64,000 nt of DNA from an uncultured bacterium (GTDB lineage: Bacteria > Bacillota > Negativicutes > Veillonellales > Veillonellaceae): assembly GCA_905214495.1 (NCBI GenBank), contig CAJMLW010000001.1, positions 57,909 through 121,908 on the forward strand, written 5' to 3'. Of the stretch, positions 32,973-41,348 are shown piece after piece. The position numbers and the translations under genes were made by a program. The notes beneath the pieces were generated by a model that searched no databases, was not told the origin of the DNA, and saw nothing but the letters and a program-made list of their open reading frames with translations. Positions within the stretch are counted from its first letter, which is position 1; the number at the start of each line of letters is the position of its first letter.

Positions 32973-33704
32973 TTATAGTTCTAATTCATAGTGAACCATC
33001 GATAATGCAGCAATCGCAGCCGTTTCGGCACGTAATATAGTATGACCTAATGTAACTGATTGTCCACCACATTCTATAATATCATTGATTTCTTTCTCTT
33101 GAAAGCCCCCTTCAGGGCCAATACAAATTAAGATATCCCTATTAGTTGAATCACTACTAATAACTTTTAAAGCATCTTTTATGGTATAGCCCGCTTCATT
33201 TTCATAAGCAACCAATTTTAAAGATTCAGATTCGATGTCTAATACATTAGAAAGTGGCTCATCCACAACGAGCGTAGGTAGCTGTGTGCGCCCGCATTGT
33301 TGAGAAGCTTCCAACATAATCTTTTCCCAACGACTATATTTTGACTGTAATTTTTTTGCATCGTACTTAGCAACACAGTTCGATGTAGGTACAAGATATA
33401 CGGTATCAACATTAAGCTCTGTAGTTTTTTGTAAAACCCATTCTAATTTTTCACCTTTTAAATAAGATTGTACTAATATGGTTCTATGCATAGATGTAGG
33501 AGAATCAATATATTCTATAAGACTAGCTTGTGCTAAGCCATTTATCTCATCATTAATCTGATAGATACCACAACGGTTATCGCTACCTGTGACAGTAATT
33601 GGTTTCTCTATATTATGGCGAAATACATGTAATATATGATGAGTCACATCTTTAGGTAATACAATAGATTCATCTAATGGTGTAGGAATAAATATCTTTT
33701 TCAT
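32973..33704 (-). CDS. rsmE: 16S rRNA (uracil1498-N3)-methyltransferase
   Basis: A 243-residue SPOUT methyltransferase for U1498 of 16S rRNA. The trefoil-knot segments CIGPEGGFQEKEIN and VTLGHTILRAETAAIAAL near the C-terminus are diagnostic, with a PUA-like N-terminal domain. I start at ATG 33702-33704 (MKKIFIPTP), which gives a four-base ATGA overlap with prmA; the longer frame to 33731 adds residues inside prmA. The prmA-rsmE order is near-universal in Firmicutes. No strong ribosome site is seen, consistent with coupled translation. Confidence 0.95.
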   Translation of the reverse strand: MKKIFIPTPLDESIVLPKDVTHHILHVFRHNIEKPITVTGSDNRCGIYQINDEINGLAQASLIEYIDSPTSMHRTILVQSYLKGEKLEWVLQKTTELNVDTVYLVPTSNCVAKYDAKKLQSKYSRWEKIMLEASQQCGRTQLPTLVVDEPLSNVLDIESESLKLVAYENEAGYTIKDALKVISSDSTNRDILICIGPEGGFQEKEINDIIECGGQSVTLGHTILRAETAAIAALSMVHYELEL

Positions 33705-34564
33705 CGTTTTTCCAGCGCAAATGTATGCCAAGGTCCAGCAATGCGCTCCTCAATAATATGCCACTCTTTATTAATATAAGGCATAATCTCATCATATCGA
33801 TCATCAATAATACCACTAATAATGAGAATACCTTTATCATCAAGTTTTTTACCAATTTGTGGCAATAAAATTTTTAAAGGATCTACTGTTAAATTCGCTA
33901 AAATCAATTGAGCTGTACCATTAAAATCAGTATCCAAATTACCACAAATGATATCAGCTACGACATGATTATTATCACAATTAATTCTTGCCTGTTTAGC
34001 TGCATATTCTTCTATATCGATACCTACAAGATGTTTTATACCCAAATGAGCAGCTACTAACAACAGAATGCCTGTCCCAGTCCCAATATCTAAACAAGTA
34101 ACAGAATCTAAATTCATGGATTTACTATAAGTCTGTAAAAGTTCTGCACAAGTTCTCGTAGTTTCATGAGAACCAGTACCAAATGATATATCTGAATCGA
34201 TTTCGATAATAGTTTTATTCTGTTCATTATCATATTTTTGCCATGCAGGTTTGATTATTAAATTAGGTAGTATTTCTGTAGGTTCTATATACTGTTGCCA
34301 AGAATTAAGCCACGTAGATTCATCTAACATATGTGCATCTATTGATGTGATTTCGATATTGCTTTCGTTAAAACGCCCCTTTATATCAGACTCAATCGTG
34401 TTAGGATCTAATGATGCATCAGCATAAAGCGTTAATTGTACTAAATTCGGTTGATTATCTACATCTTCTTCTATAATTCCATTGTCTGCATAATCGCCAA
34501 AAAGAGTAGTCACCTCATCGGTGGCTACTCTTTCGCAGACAATAGATATTTCTATCCATTGCAT
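33701..34564 (-). CDS. prmA: Ribosomal protein L11 methyltransferase
   Basis: A 287-residue SAM-dependent enzyme that trimethylates L11. Residues 1-110 form the small L11-recognition domain (MQWIEISIVC...), and the catalytic domain shows ISFGTGSHETTRTC near 130 and the SAM loop LDIGTGTGIL near 156, then LANLTVDPL. Start ATG 34562-34564 has AAGGAG six bases away; the open frame to 34597 is not supported. It follows dnaJ by 55 bases and overlaps rsmE by four bases. Confidence 0.95.
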   Translation of the reverse strand: MQWIEISIVCERVATDEVTTLFGDYADNGIIEEDVDNQPNLVQLTLYADASLDPNTIESDIKGRFNESNIEITSIDAHMLDESTWLNSWQQYIEPTEILPNLIIKPAWQKYDNEQNKTIIEIDSDISFGTGSHETTRTCAELLQTYSKSMNLDSVTCLDIGTGTGILLLVAAHLGIKHLVGIDIEEYAAKQARINCDNNHVVADIICGNLDTDFNGTAQLILANLTVDPLKILLPQIGKKLDDKGILIISGIIDDRYDEIMPYINKEWHIIEERIAGPWHTFALEKR

Positions 34565-34619
34565 AAATGCTCCTTTACTATTGATGCGCAGGAACAAACC
34601 ATTTACGCATCAGAGCTGT

Positions 34620-35777
34620 TCATTTAGTTAAACAATCCTTGATTTTCTCAAATAAACTCTTACTAACTTGTAAGTTATTCACATCTTCATTGCCTTCTTT
34701 GGCAAATCGAAGTAATAATTCACGTTGTGTTTCAGTTAATTTTTTAGGTGTTTGAACCGTAACGACTACGTGCTGATCACCACGTTGTTTTGGATTGCGT
34801 AAATAAGGAATACCTTTGCCCTTAAGTCTGAATGCAGTTCCAGTTTGAGTGCCTTCTGGGATTTTCAATTCTACTTTACCATCTAAGGTATTCACTTGTA
34901 TAGTCGCTCCTAATGCAGCTTGTGCAAAACTAATAGTAACACGACTGATAACATCATTGCCATTTCGTTCAAATTCTTTGTGAGGGCGTACGTAAATATA
35001 AACGTATAAGTCGCCTTTTGGACCACCTAATATACCCGGTTCACCTTCATTGGAAACGCGTAGACGAGATCCGTTATCTACACCAGCTGGAATCTTAATA
35101 TCGATTTTTCGTTTTACTAAGATTTCACCAGATCCACGACATTTGGAACATGGTTTTTCAATGACCTTACCAGAGCCATGGCAACGAGAACAAGTACGAG
35201 CGGATTGCATACGACCAAATGGTGTATTTTGAATAACAACCTCTTGACCAGAGCCATGACAATTAGGGCATGTATCAACTTTAAATCCAGGCTCACCGCC
35301 GGTACCGTGACAATGATTACATTCTTCATGACGTTGAATGTTGATTGCCATTGATTTACCAAAGGCAGCATCCTCAAAGGATATATCTATATCTTCACGA
35401 AGATCATTGCCTTTTTGAGGACCATGTTGTTGGTGTCCACCACCAAACATGCCACCAAAGAAATCACCAAAAATATCACTGAAGCCACCAGCTTGACTAC
35501 CAAAACCGCCAAAGCCACCTTGGAAACCACCGGCGCCAGCGCCGCCTCCTTGTTTGAAGGCGTCGTGGCCGAATTGGTCATATTGAGCTTTTTTAGTTTC
35601 ATCAGACAATACTTCGTAAGCTTCGTTAGCTTCTTTAAACTTTGCTTCTGCTTCCTTTGGATTATCTTTATTTACATCTGGATGGTATTGGCGAGCCTTT
35701 TTACGGAAGGCTTTTTTAATTTCATCTTGGGTTGCATTTTTGCTGACTCCTAAGATGTCATAATAATCTCGTGCCAT
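34620..35777 (-). CDS. dnaJ: Chaperone protein DnaJ
   Basis: A 385-residue type I Hsp40 that stimulates DnaK ATPase and delivers substrates. J domain 1-70 with HPD at 32-34, a Gly/Phe-rich linker (about 75-120, GGFGGF repeats), four zinc-finger repeats (CNHCHGTG, CPNCHGSG, CSRCHGSG, CSKCRGSG, about 153-218), and the C-terminal substrate domain. All four repeats are intact. It follows dnaK by 16 bases in the CIRCE-controlled operon. Confidence 0.98.
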   Translation of the reverse strand: MARDYYDILGVSKNATQDEIKKAFRKKARQYHPDVNKDNPKEAEAKFKEANEAYEVLSDETKKAQYDQFGHDAFKQGGGAGAGGFQGGFGGFGSQAGGFSDIFGDFFGGMFGGGHQQHGPQKGNDLREDIDISFEDAAFGKSMAINIQRHEECNHCHGTGGEPGFKVDTCPNCHGSGQEVVIQNTPFGRMQSARTCSRCHGSGKVIEKPCSKCRGSGEILVKRKIDIKIPAGVDNGSRLRVSNEGEPGILGGPKGDLYVYIYVRPHKEFERNGNDVISRVTISFAQAALGATIQVNTLDGKVELKIPEGTQTGTAFRLKGKGIPYLRNPKQRGDQHVVVTVQTPKKLTETQRELLLRFAKEGNEDVNNLQVSKSLFEKIKDCLTK

Positions 35778-35793
35778 TAGTTACCAACCCTTC

Positions 35794-37632
35794 TTATTTC
35801 TTATCGTCATCAACTACAGTGTAATCAGCATCAACTACATTATCGTCAGCTTTTGTTTGTTCACCTTGTTTAGCATCACCAGCAGCTTGTTGTGCTTCTT
35901 GAGCAGCAGCATACATTTGTTCAGCTAATTTGTGCAAAGGTTGTTCCAAAGCTTCACTATCTTTTTTAATATCTTCAATGTTGCCAGCTTCGATGGATTT
36001 TTTCAATTTATCCTTAGCTTCTTCAACTTCTTTCAACAATGCAGCATCGCCATTACCTTCAAGATCTTTCAAAGCTTTTTCAGCTTGATATACTAAGGAA
36101 TCTGCATTATTTTTAACATCTAATTCTTCTTTTCTAGCTTTATCTTCTGCTGCATGAGCTTCTGCTTCTTTAACCATGCGTTCAATTTCGTCTTCTTTCA
36201 AGCCGCTAGAAGAAGTAATTGTAATTTTTTGTTCTTTTTGAGTCCCCAAATCTTTAGCTTTTACATGTACGATACCATTAGCATCGATGTCGAATGTTAC
36301 TTCGATTTGAGGAACCCCACGAGGAGCAGCTGGGATACCATCCAAGTTGAAACGACCCAATGTTTTATTATCTGCTGCGAATTCACGTTCACCTTGCAAT
36401 ACATGGATATCTACAGATGGTTGATTATCAGCTGCAGTGGAGAATACTTGAGATTTAGATGTAGGAATTGTAGTGTTACGATCAATGATACGAGTAAATA
36501 CACCGCCCATTGTTTCGATACCAAGAGACAATGGAGTTACGTCAAGTAACAATACATCTTTAACTTCACCTACTAATACACCACCTTGAATAGCAGCACC
36601 GATAGCTACGCATTCATCTGGGTTAACGTTTTTAGTTGGTTCTTTACCCAATACTTTTTTAATAGCTTCTTGTACAGCTGGGATACGGCTAGAACCACCA
36701 ACTAACAACACTTTATCGATATCAGATGCGGATAAGCCAGCATCGTTCATAGCTTTACGAGTAGGTTCAATAGTAGCTTGTACCAAATCAGCAGTTAACT
36801 CTTCAAATTTAGCACGAGTCAATGTTACATCCAAATGTTTAGGACCAGTAGCATCAGCTGTGATGAATGGCAAATTGATGTTTGTGCTAGCTACGCCAGA
36901 CAATTCAATTTTAGCTTTTTCAGCAGCTTCTTTTAAACGTTGATCAGCTAATTTATCATTGGATAAATCGATACCAGTTTCTTTTTTGAATTCTTCAATA
37001 AGGTAGTTCATAATACGTTGGTCGAAATCATCGCCGCCAAGGTGGTTATTACCAGATGTTGCCAATACTTCGAATACTCCATCACCAAGTTCAAGAATGG
37101 AAACGTCGAATGTACCACCGCCAAGGTCAAATACAAGAACTTTACCATCTTCGTCTTTATCTACACCATATGCAAGAGCAGCAGCTGTAGGTTCATTGAT
37201 AATACGAAGTACTTCAAGACCTGCAATAGAACCAGCATCTTTAGTAGCTTGACGTTGAGCATCTGTAAAGTATGCTGGAACAGTAATAACAGCTTGTTTT
37301 ACAGGTTCGCCCAAATAAGCTTCTGCATCAGCTTTAATTTTTTGAAGAATCATTGCAGAAATTTCTTGAGGTGTATAAGATTTACCTTCTACAGTTACTT
37401 TGTAGTCAGAACCCATATGACGTTTAATAGAAATAATTGTGTTTTCTGGATTTGATACAGCTTGACGTTTAGCCAATTGACCAACTAAACGTTCGCCATT
37501 TTTCGCAAAACCAACTACGGAAGGAGTTGTACGTGCACCTTCTTGGTTTGTAATAACCGTAGGTTCGCCGCCTTCCATAACAGCAACACAAGAGTTTGTA
37601 GTCCCTAAATCAATACCAATTACCTTTGCCAT
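35794..37632 (-). CDS. dnaK: Molecular chaperone DnaK (Hsp70)
   Basis: A 612-residue Hsp70: ATPase domain from KVIGIDLGTTNSCVAVMEGG, with VFDLGGGTFDVSIL near 170-183 and VLLVGGSSRIPAVQ near 310; linker DVLLLDVTPLSLG near 362; substrate-binding domain; and an acidic tail ending DNVVDADYTVVDDDKK. It is short by about 25 residues in the ATPase subdomain compared with Gram-negative DnaK, which is typical of Gram-positive-type Hsp70. Third in the hrcA-grpE-dnaK-dnaJ operon, with a GGAGG site. Confidence 0.99.
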   Translation of the reverse strand: MAKVIGIDLGTTNSCVAVMEGGEPTVITNQEGARTTPSVVGFAKNGERLVGQLAKRQAVSNPENTIISIKRHMGSDYKVTVEGKSYTPQEISAMILQKIKADAEAYLGEPVKQAVITVPAYFTDAQRQATKDAGSIAGLEVLRIINEPTAAALAYGVDKDEDGKVLVFDLGGGTFDVSILELGDGVFEVLATSGNNHLGGDDFDQRIMNYLIEEFKKETGIDLSNDKLADQRLKEAAEKAKIELSGVASTNINLPFITADATGPKHLDVTLTRAKFEELTADLVQATIEPTRKAMNDAGLSASDIDKVLLVGGSSRIPAVQEAIKKVLGKEPTKNVNPDECVAIGAAIQGGVLVGEVKDVLLLDVTPLSLGIETMGGVFTRIIDRNTTIPTSKSQVFSTAADNQPSVDIHVLQGEREFAADNKTLGRFNLDGIPAAPRGVPQIEVTFDIDANGIVHVKAKDLGTQKEQKITITSSSGLKEDEIERMVKEAEAHAAEDKARKEELDVKNNADSLVYQAEKALKDLEGNGDAALLKEVEEAKDKLKKSIEAGNIEDIKKDSEALEQPLHKLAEQMYAAAQEAQQAAGDAKQGEQTKADDNVVDADYTVVDDDKK

Positions 37633-37659
37633 AATATATGACCTCCTAATACTTATAAT

Positions 37660-38214
37660 CTATTCAACAACCTTAACCATTGCTGGTCGAATACAACGAC
37701 CATCCACAGTATAGCCAGTTTGCAGTACTTCACATACCGTATCAGATTCATATTCATCTGATGGTACACGCATAATTGCTTGATGGAAATTTGGATCGAA
37801 TGGTTTTCCAACTGCATCAATAACAGCTAAACCATGTTTGGACAACATAGCCATCAAGTTTTGATGAATCATAACAAATCCATCAAGGAATACCTTTGTA
37901 TCCCCTTCTGCAGGAGCTTGTACAGCTCGCTCAAAATTATCTAATACAGGTAGCAAATCTTTTAGGACATCGCCCTTAACAAAACCTGCCAACTGTTCTT
38001 TTTCTTGATTAGTACGGCGTTTAAAATTTTCAAAATCCGCTTGTAAACGTTTATAACGATTATCAAAATCGGCTTTTAATTCTTCTAACACCTCACTTGC
38101 ATCAACTACAGACTCTTCAGCATTTTGTGCGTCGGATTGTTCCTTCGTTGCTTCTATAGGCTCAGAGATTTCTTCGTCTACCACATCTTGTTGTTTAATT
38201 TTTTCTTCAGACAT
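37660..38214 (-). CDS. grpE: Nucleotide exchange factor GrpE
   Basis: A 184-residue GrpE: acidic, disordered N-terminus (EEKIKQQDVVDEEISEPIEA), a long coiled-coil helix (KADFDNRYKRLQADFENFKRRTNQEKEQL, split for quotation) and the C-terminal beta domain ending VDGRCIRPAMVKVVE. It releases ADP from DnaK. It lies 12 bases after hrcA and 27 before dnaK in the heat-shock operon, under HrcA/CIRCE control. Confidence 0.97.
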   Translation of the reverse strand: MSEEKIKQQDVVDEEISEPIEATKEQSDAQNAEESVVDASEVLEELKADFDNRYKRLQADFENFKRRTNQEKEQLAGFVKGDVLKDLLPVLDNFERAVQAPAEGDTKVFLDGFVMIHQNLMAMLSKHGLAVIDAVGKPFDPNFHQAIMRVPSDEYESDTVCEVLQTGYTVDGRCIRPAMVKVVE

Positions 38215-38226
38215 GCCTTATCCTTT

Positions 38227-39243
38227 CTATGTTTGATTCCTTGCCATCGTTTCCATTAAATGTTTCATATAGGAAAGCATATTAATAATTCGACTATATT
38301 CCATTCGCGTAGGGCCCAATATAGCCAATGTACCAAGTTGATTATTATCTTGAGAAAAATCAGTTTGAATAAGACTCATATCACTTAATGCTTCCATTTG
38401 ATTTTCTGAACCAATCTTAATCTTAATTGGTTTGTTTGAATTATCATGCAATATGTGATCTAATTCTTGTTGTTCTTCTAATAATGAAAGTACAGGCTGT
38501 ACCTTTTCAACCGTTTTAAATTCCGGTTGTCGTAACAACTCAGTAGTACCAACAGAATAAAATAAACGTCGCTTTGTGATGGCCCTTAATAAGGTTTCTC
38601 CGATTTGTAATGATACGGATTTTGAACCGTCTATGTGTGCGATTATTGCACTTATTTGATCTGATGTAATATCACATAAAAGCTTATTTTGAACAGCATT
38701 GCTAAATTGTATAGCTAATCGTTGTAATTCATCAGCTTTCACTGGTGATGTAAAATACATCAAGTCATTATCAAGTGCACCGGTTGCAGTTATTACAACC
38801 ATAACAGCTTGGTGAGCATCAAGAGGTAAAATGTGTATATATTTTACCATTGCTTGATCATGTCCAGGGGCCAATAATAAGCTCATACTATGACTGATTT
38901 GAGAAACTAATCGAGCCATATGTAATAACATTTCATTGCCAGAAAGCTGCGGATCATTCCATATAGAATGGATTTGTTTCACATCCTCATTTTCCACTGG
39001 ATCTTGATGCATCATAGAATCAACGTATAAGCGATAGCCTTTTGATGATGGTATTCTACCAGCTGATGTATGAGGTTTTTCTAGATAACCTAAATCCTCA
39101 AGATCAGCCATTTCATTTCGCACCGTAGCAGGACTAATACCTAAGTTATAATTTTTAGCAATCGCCCTTGAACCAACAGGCTCAGCAGATTTTATATAAT
39201 CCTTTATAATCGCTCGTAAGATGCGTTGTTTTCTTTCATCCAT
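38227..39243 (-). CDS. hrcA: Heat-inducible transcription repressor HrcA
   Basis: A 338-residue repressor that binds CIRCE operators and is kept active by GroEL in known cases. The N-terminal winged helix is clear (ILRAIIKDYIKSAEPVGSR, then ISPATVRNEMADLEDLGYL and KPHTSAGRIPSSKGYRLYVD), followed by the GAF-like central domain. It is the first gene of its own target operon; a perfect CIRCE element lies 17 bases upstream, so it is autoregulated. Nothing truncated. Confidence 0.97.
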   Translation of the reverse strand: MDERKQRILRAIIKDYIKSAEPVGSRAIAKNYNLGISPATVRNEMADLEDLGYLEKPHTSAGRIPSSKGYRLYVDSMMHQDPVENEDVKQIHSIWNDPQLSGNEMLLHMARLVSQISHSMSLLLAPGHDQAMVKYIHILPLDAHQAVMVVITATGALDNDLMYFTSPVKADELQRLAIQFSNAVQNKLLCDITSDQISAIIAHIDGSKSVSLQIGETLLRAITKRRLFYSVGTTELLRQPEFKTVEKVQPVLSLLEEQQELDHILHDNSNKPIKIKIGSENQMEALSDMSLIQTDFSQDNNQLGTLAILGPTRMEYSRIINMLSYMKHLMETMARNQT

Positions 39244-39259
39244 AATGACACCTCACTTG

Positions 39260-39286
39260 TTAGCACTCAAAATATTCGAGTGCTAA
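39260..39286. promoter_or_regulatory. CIRCE operator of the hrcA-dnaK operon
   Basis: Perfect TTAGCACTC-N9-GAGTGCTAA match at 39260-39286, the classic HrcA binding site. It lies between the promoter (about 39298-39325) and the hrcA start codon, so bound HrcA would block the early transcript region. Confidence 0.98.
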
Positions 39287-39297
39287 TCGCATGTATA

Positions 39298-39325
39298 ATA
39301 TTACCATACCAAAATAAAATGTCAA
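39298..39325 (-). promoter_or_regulatory. Sigma-A promoter of hrcA operon
   Basis: Minus-strand -35 TTGACA (plus 39320-39325) and -10 TAATAT (plus 39298-39303), spacer 16 bases. It lies directly upstream of the CIRCE operator. Confidence 0.65.
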
Positions 39326-39362
39326 GTAAATTTATCCTCAAAAACCTAATAAAATCAAGTTT

Positions 39363-39410
39363 AGTCAAAAAGACAATATGATTTTACAGAATAATAGGTC
39401 AAAAAGACAA
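39363..39410. repeat. Two GTCAAAAAGACAA direct repeats upstream of hrcA promoter
   Basis: The 13-base word GTCAAAAAGACAA occurs at 39364-39376 and 39398-39410, 34 bases apart. Each copy is preceded by A or G, giving an RGTCAAA heptad like half of a CtsR box. The 3-base-spaced second heptad of a full CtsR site is missing in both. Confidence 0.6.
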
Positions 39411-39446
39411 GGCCTATCTATATTTATAAGGACTTATATAAATATA

Positions 39447-39481
39447 AATAGCTCCCAGTTAATTTATCACTAGGAGCTATT
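39447..39481 (-). terminator. Terminator of the siroheme/Fe-S gene
   Basis: A 13-pair stem (plus 39469-39481 with 39447-39459, one G-T pair) just 6 bases beyond the stop at 39488, followed on the minus strand by TATTTATATTTAT. The T-tract is interrupted, so strength is moderate. Confidence 0.72.
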
Positions 39482-39487
39482 GTTAAA

Positions 39488-40090
39488 TTATAAAGTTTTA
39501 TTTTCTAATGGATTGCCAAGACGTTCTAACAATTTTCCCATCCGTTCTTTTGGTTCTCCATTTTCTGCATACCAATCGATCAGTATATCAGCAGCCTTCT
39601 TTGCTTGTTCAACAGATAAATTACGCAATAGTATTTTCCCTGCTTCAGGGCGCATACCGGTATTACCACCTACGGCGAGCATAAAGCCTTGAGATGTACC
39701 AATAAAGGCGATATCTTTAACCATTGAATCAGGACAGTTACGACCACAACCACTAATTCCTATTTTACATTTGTGACTTGTTTTACGACCGTAATGTTTA
39801 CGTTCTATATAATCTGCTAATTCAGCAGTCTCCATCTGACCGTTTTTACATTTTCCTTTACCTACACAGGCAATTAACGAATTGACACCTCTATGAATAA
39901 CCGTAGTAACCCCATCAGGTAACTCAGCAATCAAAGCCTCTTTATCATTCTTATCAATGCCTGTAATTTGTATACCAGTCACCACATGTCTAAAGGAACC
40001 ACCATATTTTTCAGCTAATGATATACATGCTTTCATTTGGTCCAAAGAAAATTCATTATGTAACCCATGTATTATAACAGATGTCTTCAT
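39488..40090 (-). CDS. Stand-alone siroheme/[4Fe-4S] nitrite-sulfite reductase module
   Basis: A 200-residue protein equal to about one half-module of a nitrite/sulfite reductase. The N-terminal ferredoxin-like half ends near 60. The siroheme-cluster ligands are all present: Cys75 and Cys81 (C-x5-C, in ACVGKGKCKNG) and Cys115 and Cys119 (C-x3-C, in GISGCGRNCPDS). Full assimilatory enzymes carry two such modules and over 500 residues, so this is a compact single-module type. No flavoprotein or siroheme gene lies next to it. It could reduce sulfite or nitrite, or bind cofactor in another role. It stands alone between hemW and hrcA. Confidence 0.82.
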   Translation of the reverse strand: MKTSVIIHGLHNEFSLDQMKACISLAEKYGGSFRHVVTGIQITGIDKNDKEALIAELPDGVTTVIHRGVNSLIACVGKGKCKNGQMETAELADYIERKHYGRKTSHKCKIGISGCGRNCPDSMVKDIAFIGTSQGFMLAVGGNTGMRPEAGKILLRNLSVEQAKKAADILIDWYAENGEPKERMGKLLERLGNPLENKTL

Positions 40091-40168
40091 CTTTCCTCCT
40101 TAATAAGCATGCCTATTCATCATCCTATTTATCCTAACATGTTGCTTATTGAGAATCTATGAGAAATC

Positions 40169-41347
40169 TTACTCTTTTATGAATTGACTAAACACATAAT
40201 TGCCATGCTTAGCACCTTCTGGCGTAAGATGATATAAGTCGCCTTCTTGTATAATTAAATTCTTTTCCATTAAATTATCTAAAACAGAGCCATATATATC
40301 TTCTAATCGTATATTAAATCTGTTAGAAAAATCGACTGTACTGATTCCCCACTTCGTTCGTAAGTTTAAAAAACAATAATCTTCTCTAGCTCTCTTGAAA
40401 TCTATAACTTCCTCTTCAACAACAGGAAATTCAAAACAGTCTATCCTTCTAGCATATGGCATGACATTGCGATTATTAGCTCTTCTTACACCATCAAAAA
40501 ATGAATGAGCACCAGCACCAAAGCCTAAATAATCACAATATTGCCAGTATTTTAGATTATGTTTACTATAGGCTTTGTCTTTCGCAAAATTGGATATTTC
40601 ATAACGCTCAAATCCTAAATCTTGAATTCCTTGCATCATCATGTCATACATCATATCCTCTGTTGATTCATCCGGTAAAGAAATAAGCCCTTTATCAACC
40701 AAATGATATAATCTTGTTCCTCGTTCTACTTGTAAACCATAGGTAGAAATATGCTTAATCGGTAAGGTACTAACAATATCTAAATTTTTATTAATTTCAT
40801 CAGGTGTCTGATTTGGTAATCCATATATTAAATCGATATTAATATCATGAAATCCTTCATTAAAAGCCCATTGAACTGCATTTATAGCATCCTCATGATT
40901 GTGACTTCTATGTAAAGATACTAGAGATTTATCATTAAAGGTTTGAACGCCGAAACTGATACGAGAGAAGCCTAATTTATTCAATCTTTTTAAAAAAGCC
41001 TGATCTACCTCTCCCGGATTTGATTCGATGGTAAACTGACAATCAGGAGATAAATTATAGGTAGATTTAATGGTGTTCAAAATTTGTTCTATCTGTAATA
41101 AGGATAATTCCGTCGGTGTACCACCTCCGAAATAAACAGTATCTACAAGTTTAGTACGAGATTTAGGATATGCATAACCGAACATAGTCATTTCTTGAAC
41201 CAAGGCATACAGATATGTATCATAATATTCCTCTAAATTTTGATACGCTGGAAAGTCACAGTATATGCATTTTTGTTTGCAAAACGGGATATGGATGTAT
41301 ATCCCCATATCCCGCTGTACAAACAAATCGTTACGATTTGTTTCCAT
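40169..41347 (-). CDS. hemW: HemW-type radical SAM haem chaperone
   Basis: A 392-residue radical-SAM protein of the HemN/HemW group. The cluster motif CKQKCIYCDF (Cys23, Cys27, Cys30) ends in Phe where true coproporphyrinogen oxidase HemN has a fourth Cys, so HemW, a haem-binding chaperone, is more likely than a porphyrin enzyme. VDTVYFGGGTPTELS and RISFGVQTFND follow. It starts one base after lepA (TAATATG spacing), matching the Firmicute lepA-hemW pair. An alternative start at 41308 (MGIYIHIPF) is possible, since the ribosome site for the upstream ATG is weak. Confidence 0.9.
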   Translation of the reverse strand: METNRNDLFVQRDMGIYIHIPFCKQKCIYCDFPAYQNLEEYYDTYLYALVQEMTMFGYAYPKSRTKLVDTVYFGGGTPTELSLLQIEQILNTIKSTYNLSPDCQFTIESNPGEVDQAFLKRLNKLGFSRISFGVQTFNDKSLVSLHRSHNHEDAINAVQWAFNEGFHDINIDLIYGLPNQTPDEINKNLDIVSTLPIKHISTYGLQVERGTRLYHLVDKGLISLPDESTEDMMYDMMMQGIQDLGFERYEISNFAKDKAYSKHNLKYWQYCDYLGFGAGAHSFFDGVRRANNRNVMPYARRIDCFEFPVVEEEVIDFKRAREDYCFLNLRTKWGISTVDFSNRFNIRLEDIYGSVLDNLMEKNLIIQEGDLYHLTPEGAKHGNYVFSQFIKE

Positions 41348-41348
41348 A

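Noticed and set aside
37018..37455. 145-residue plus-strand frame opposite dnaK
   Set aside because: Antisense shadow of a highly biased chaperone gene; composition Ser/Phe/Cys-rich and without family features.
40091..40168. AATAAGCA/TGCTTATT inverted repeat before the siroheme gene
   Set aside because: Arms are short and about 30 bases apart in AT-rich sequence; could easily be chance, so not listed as a feature.
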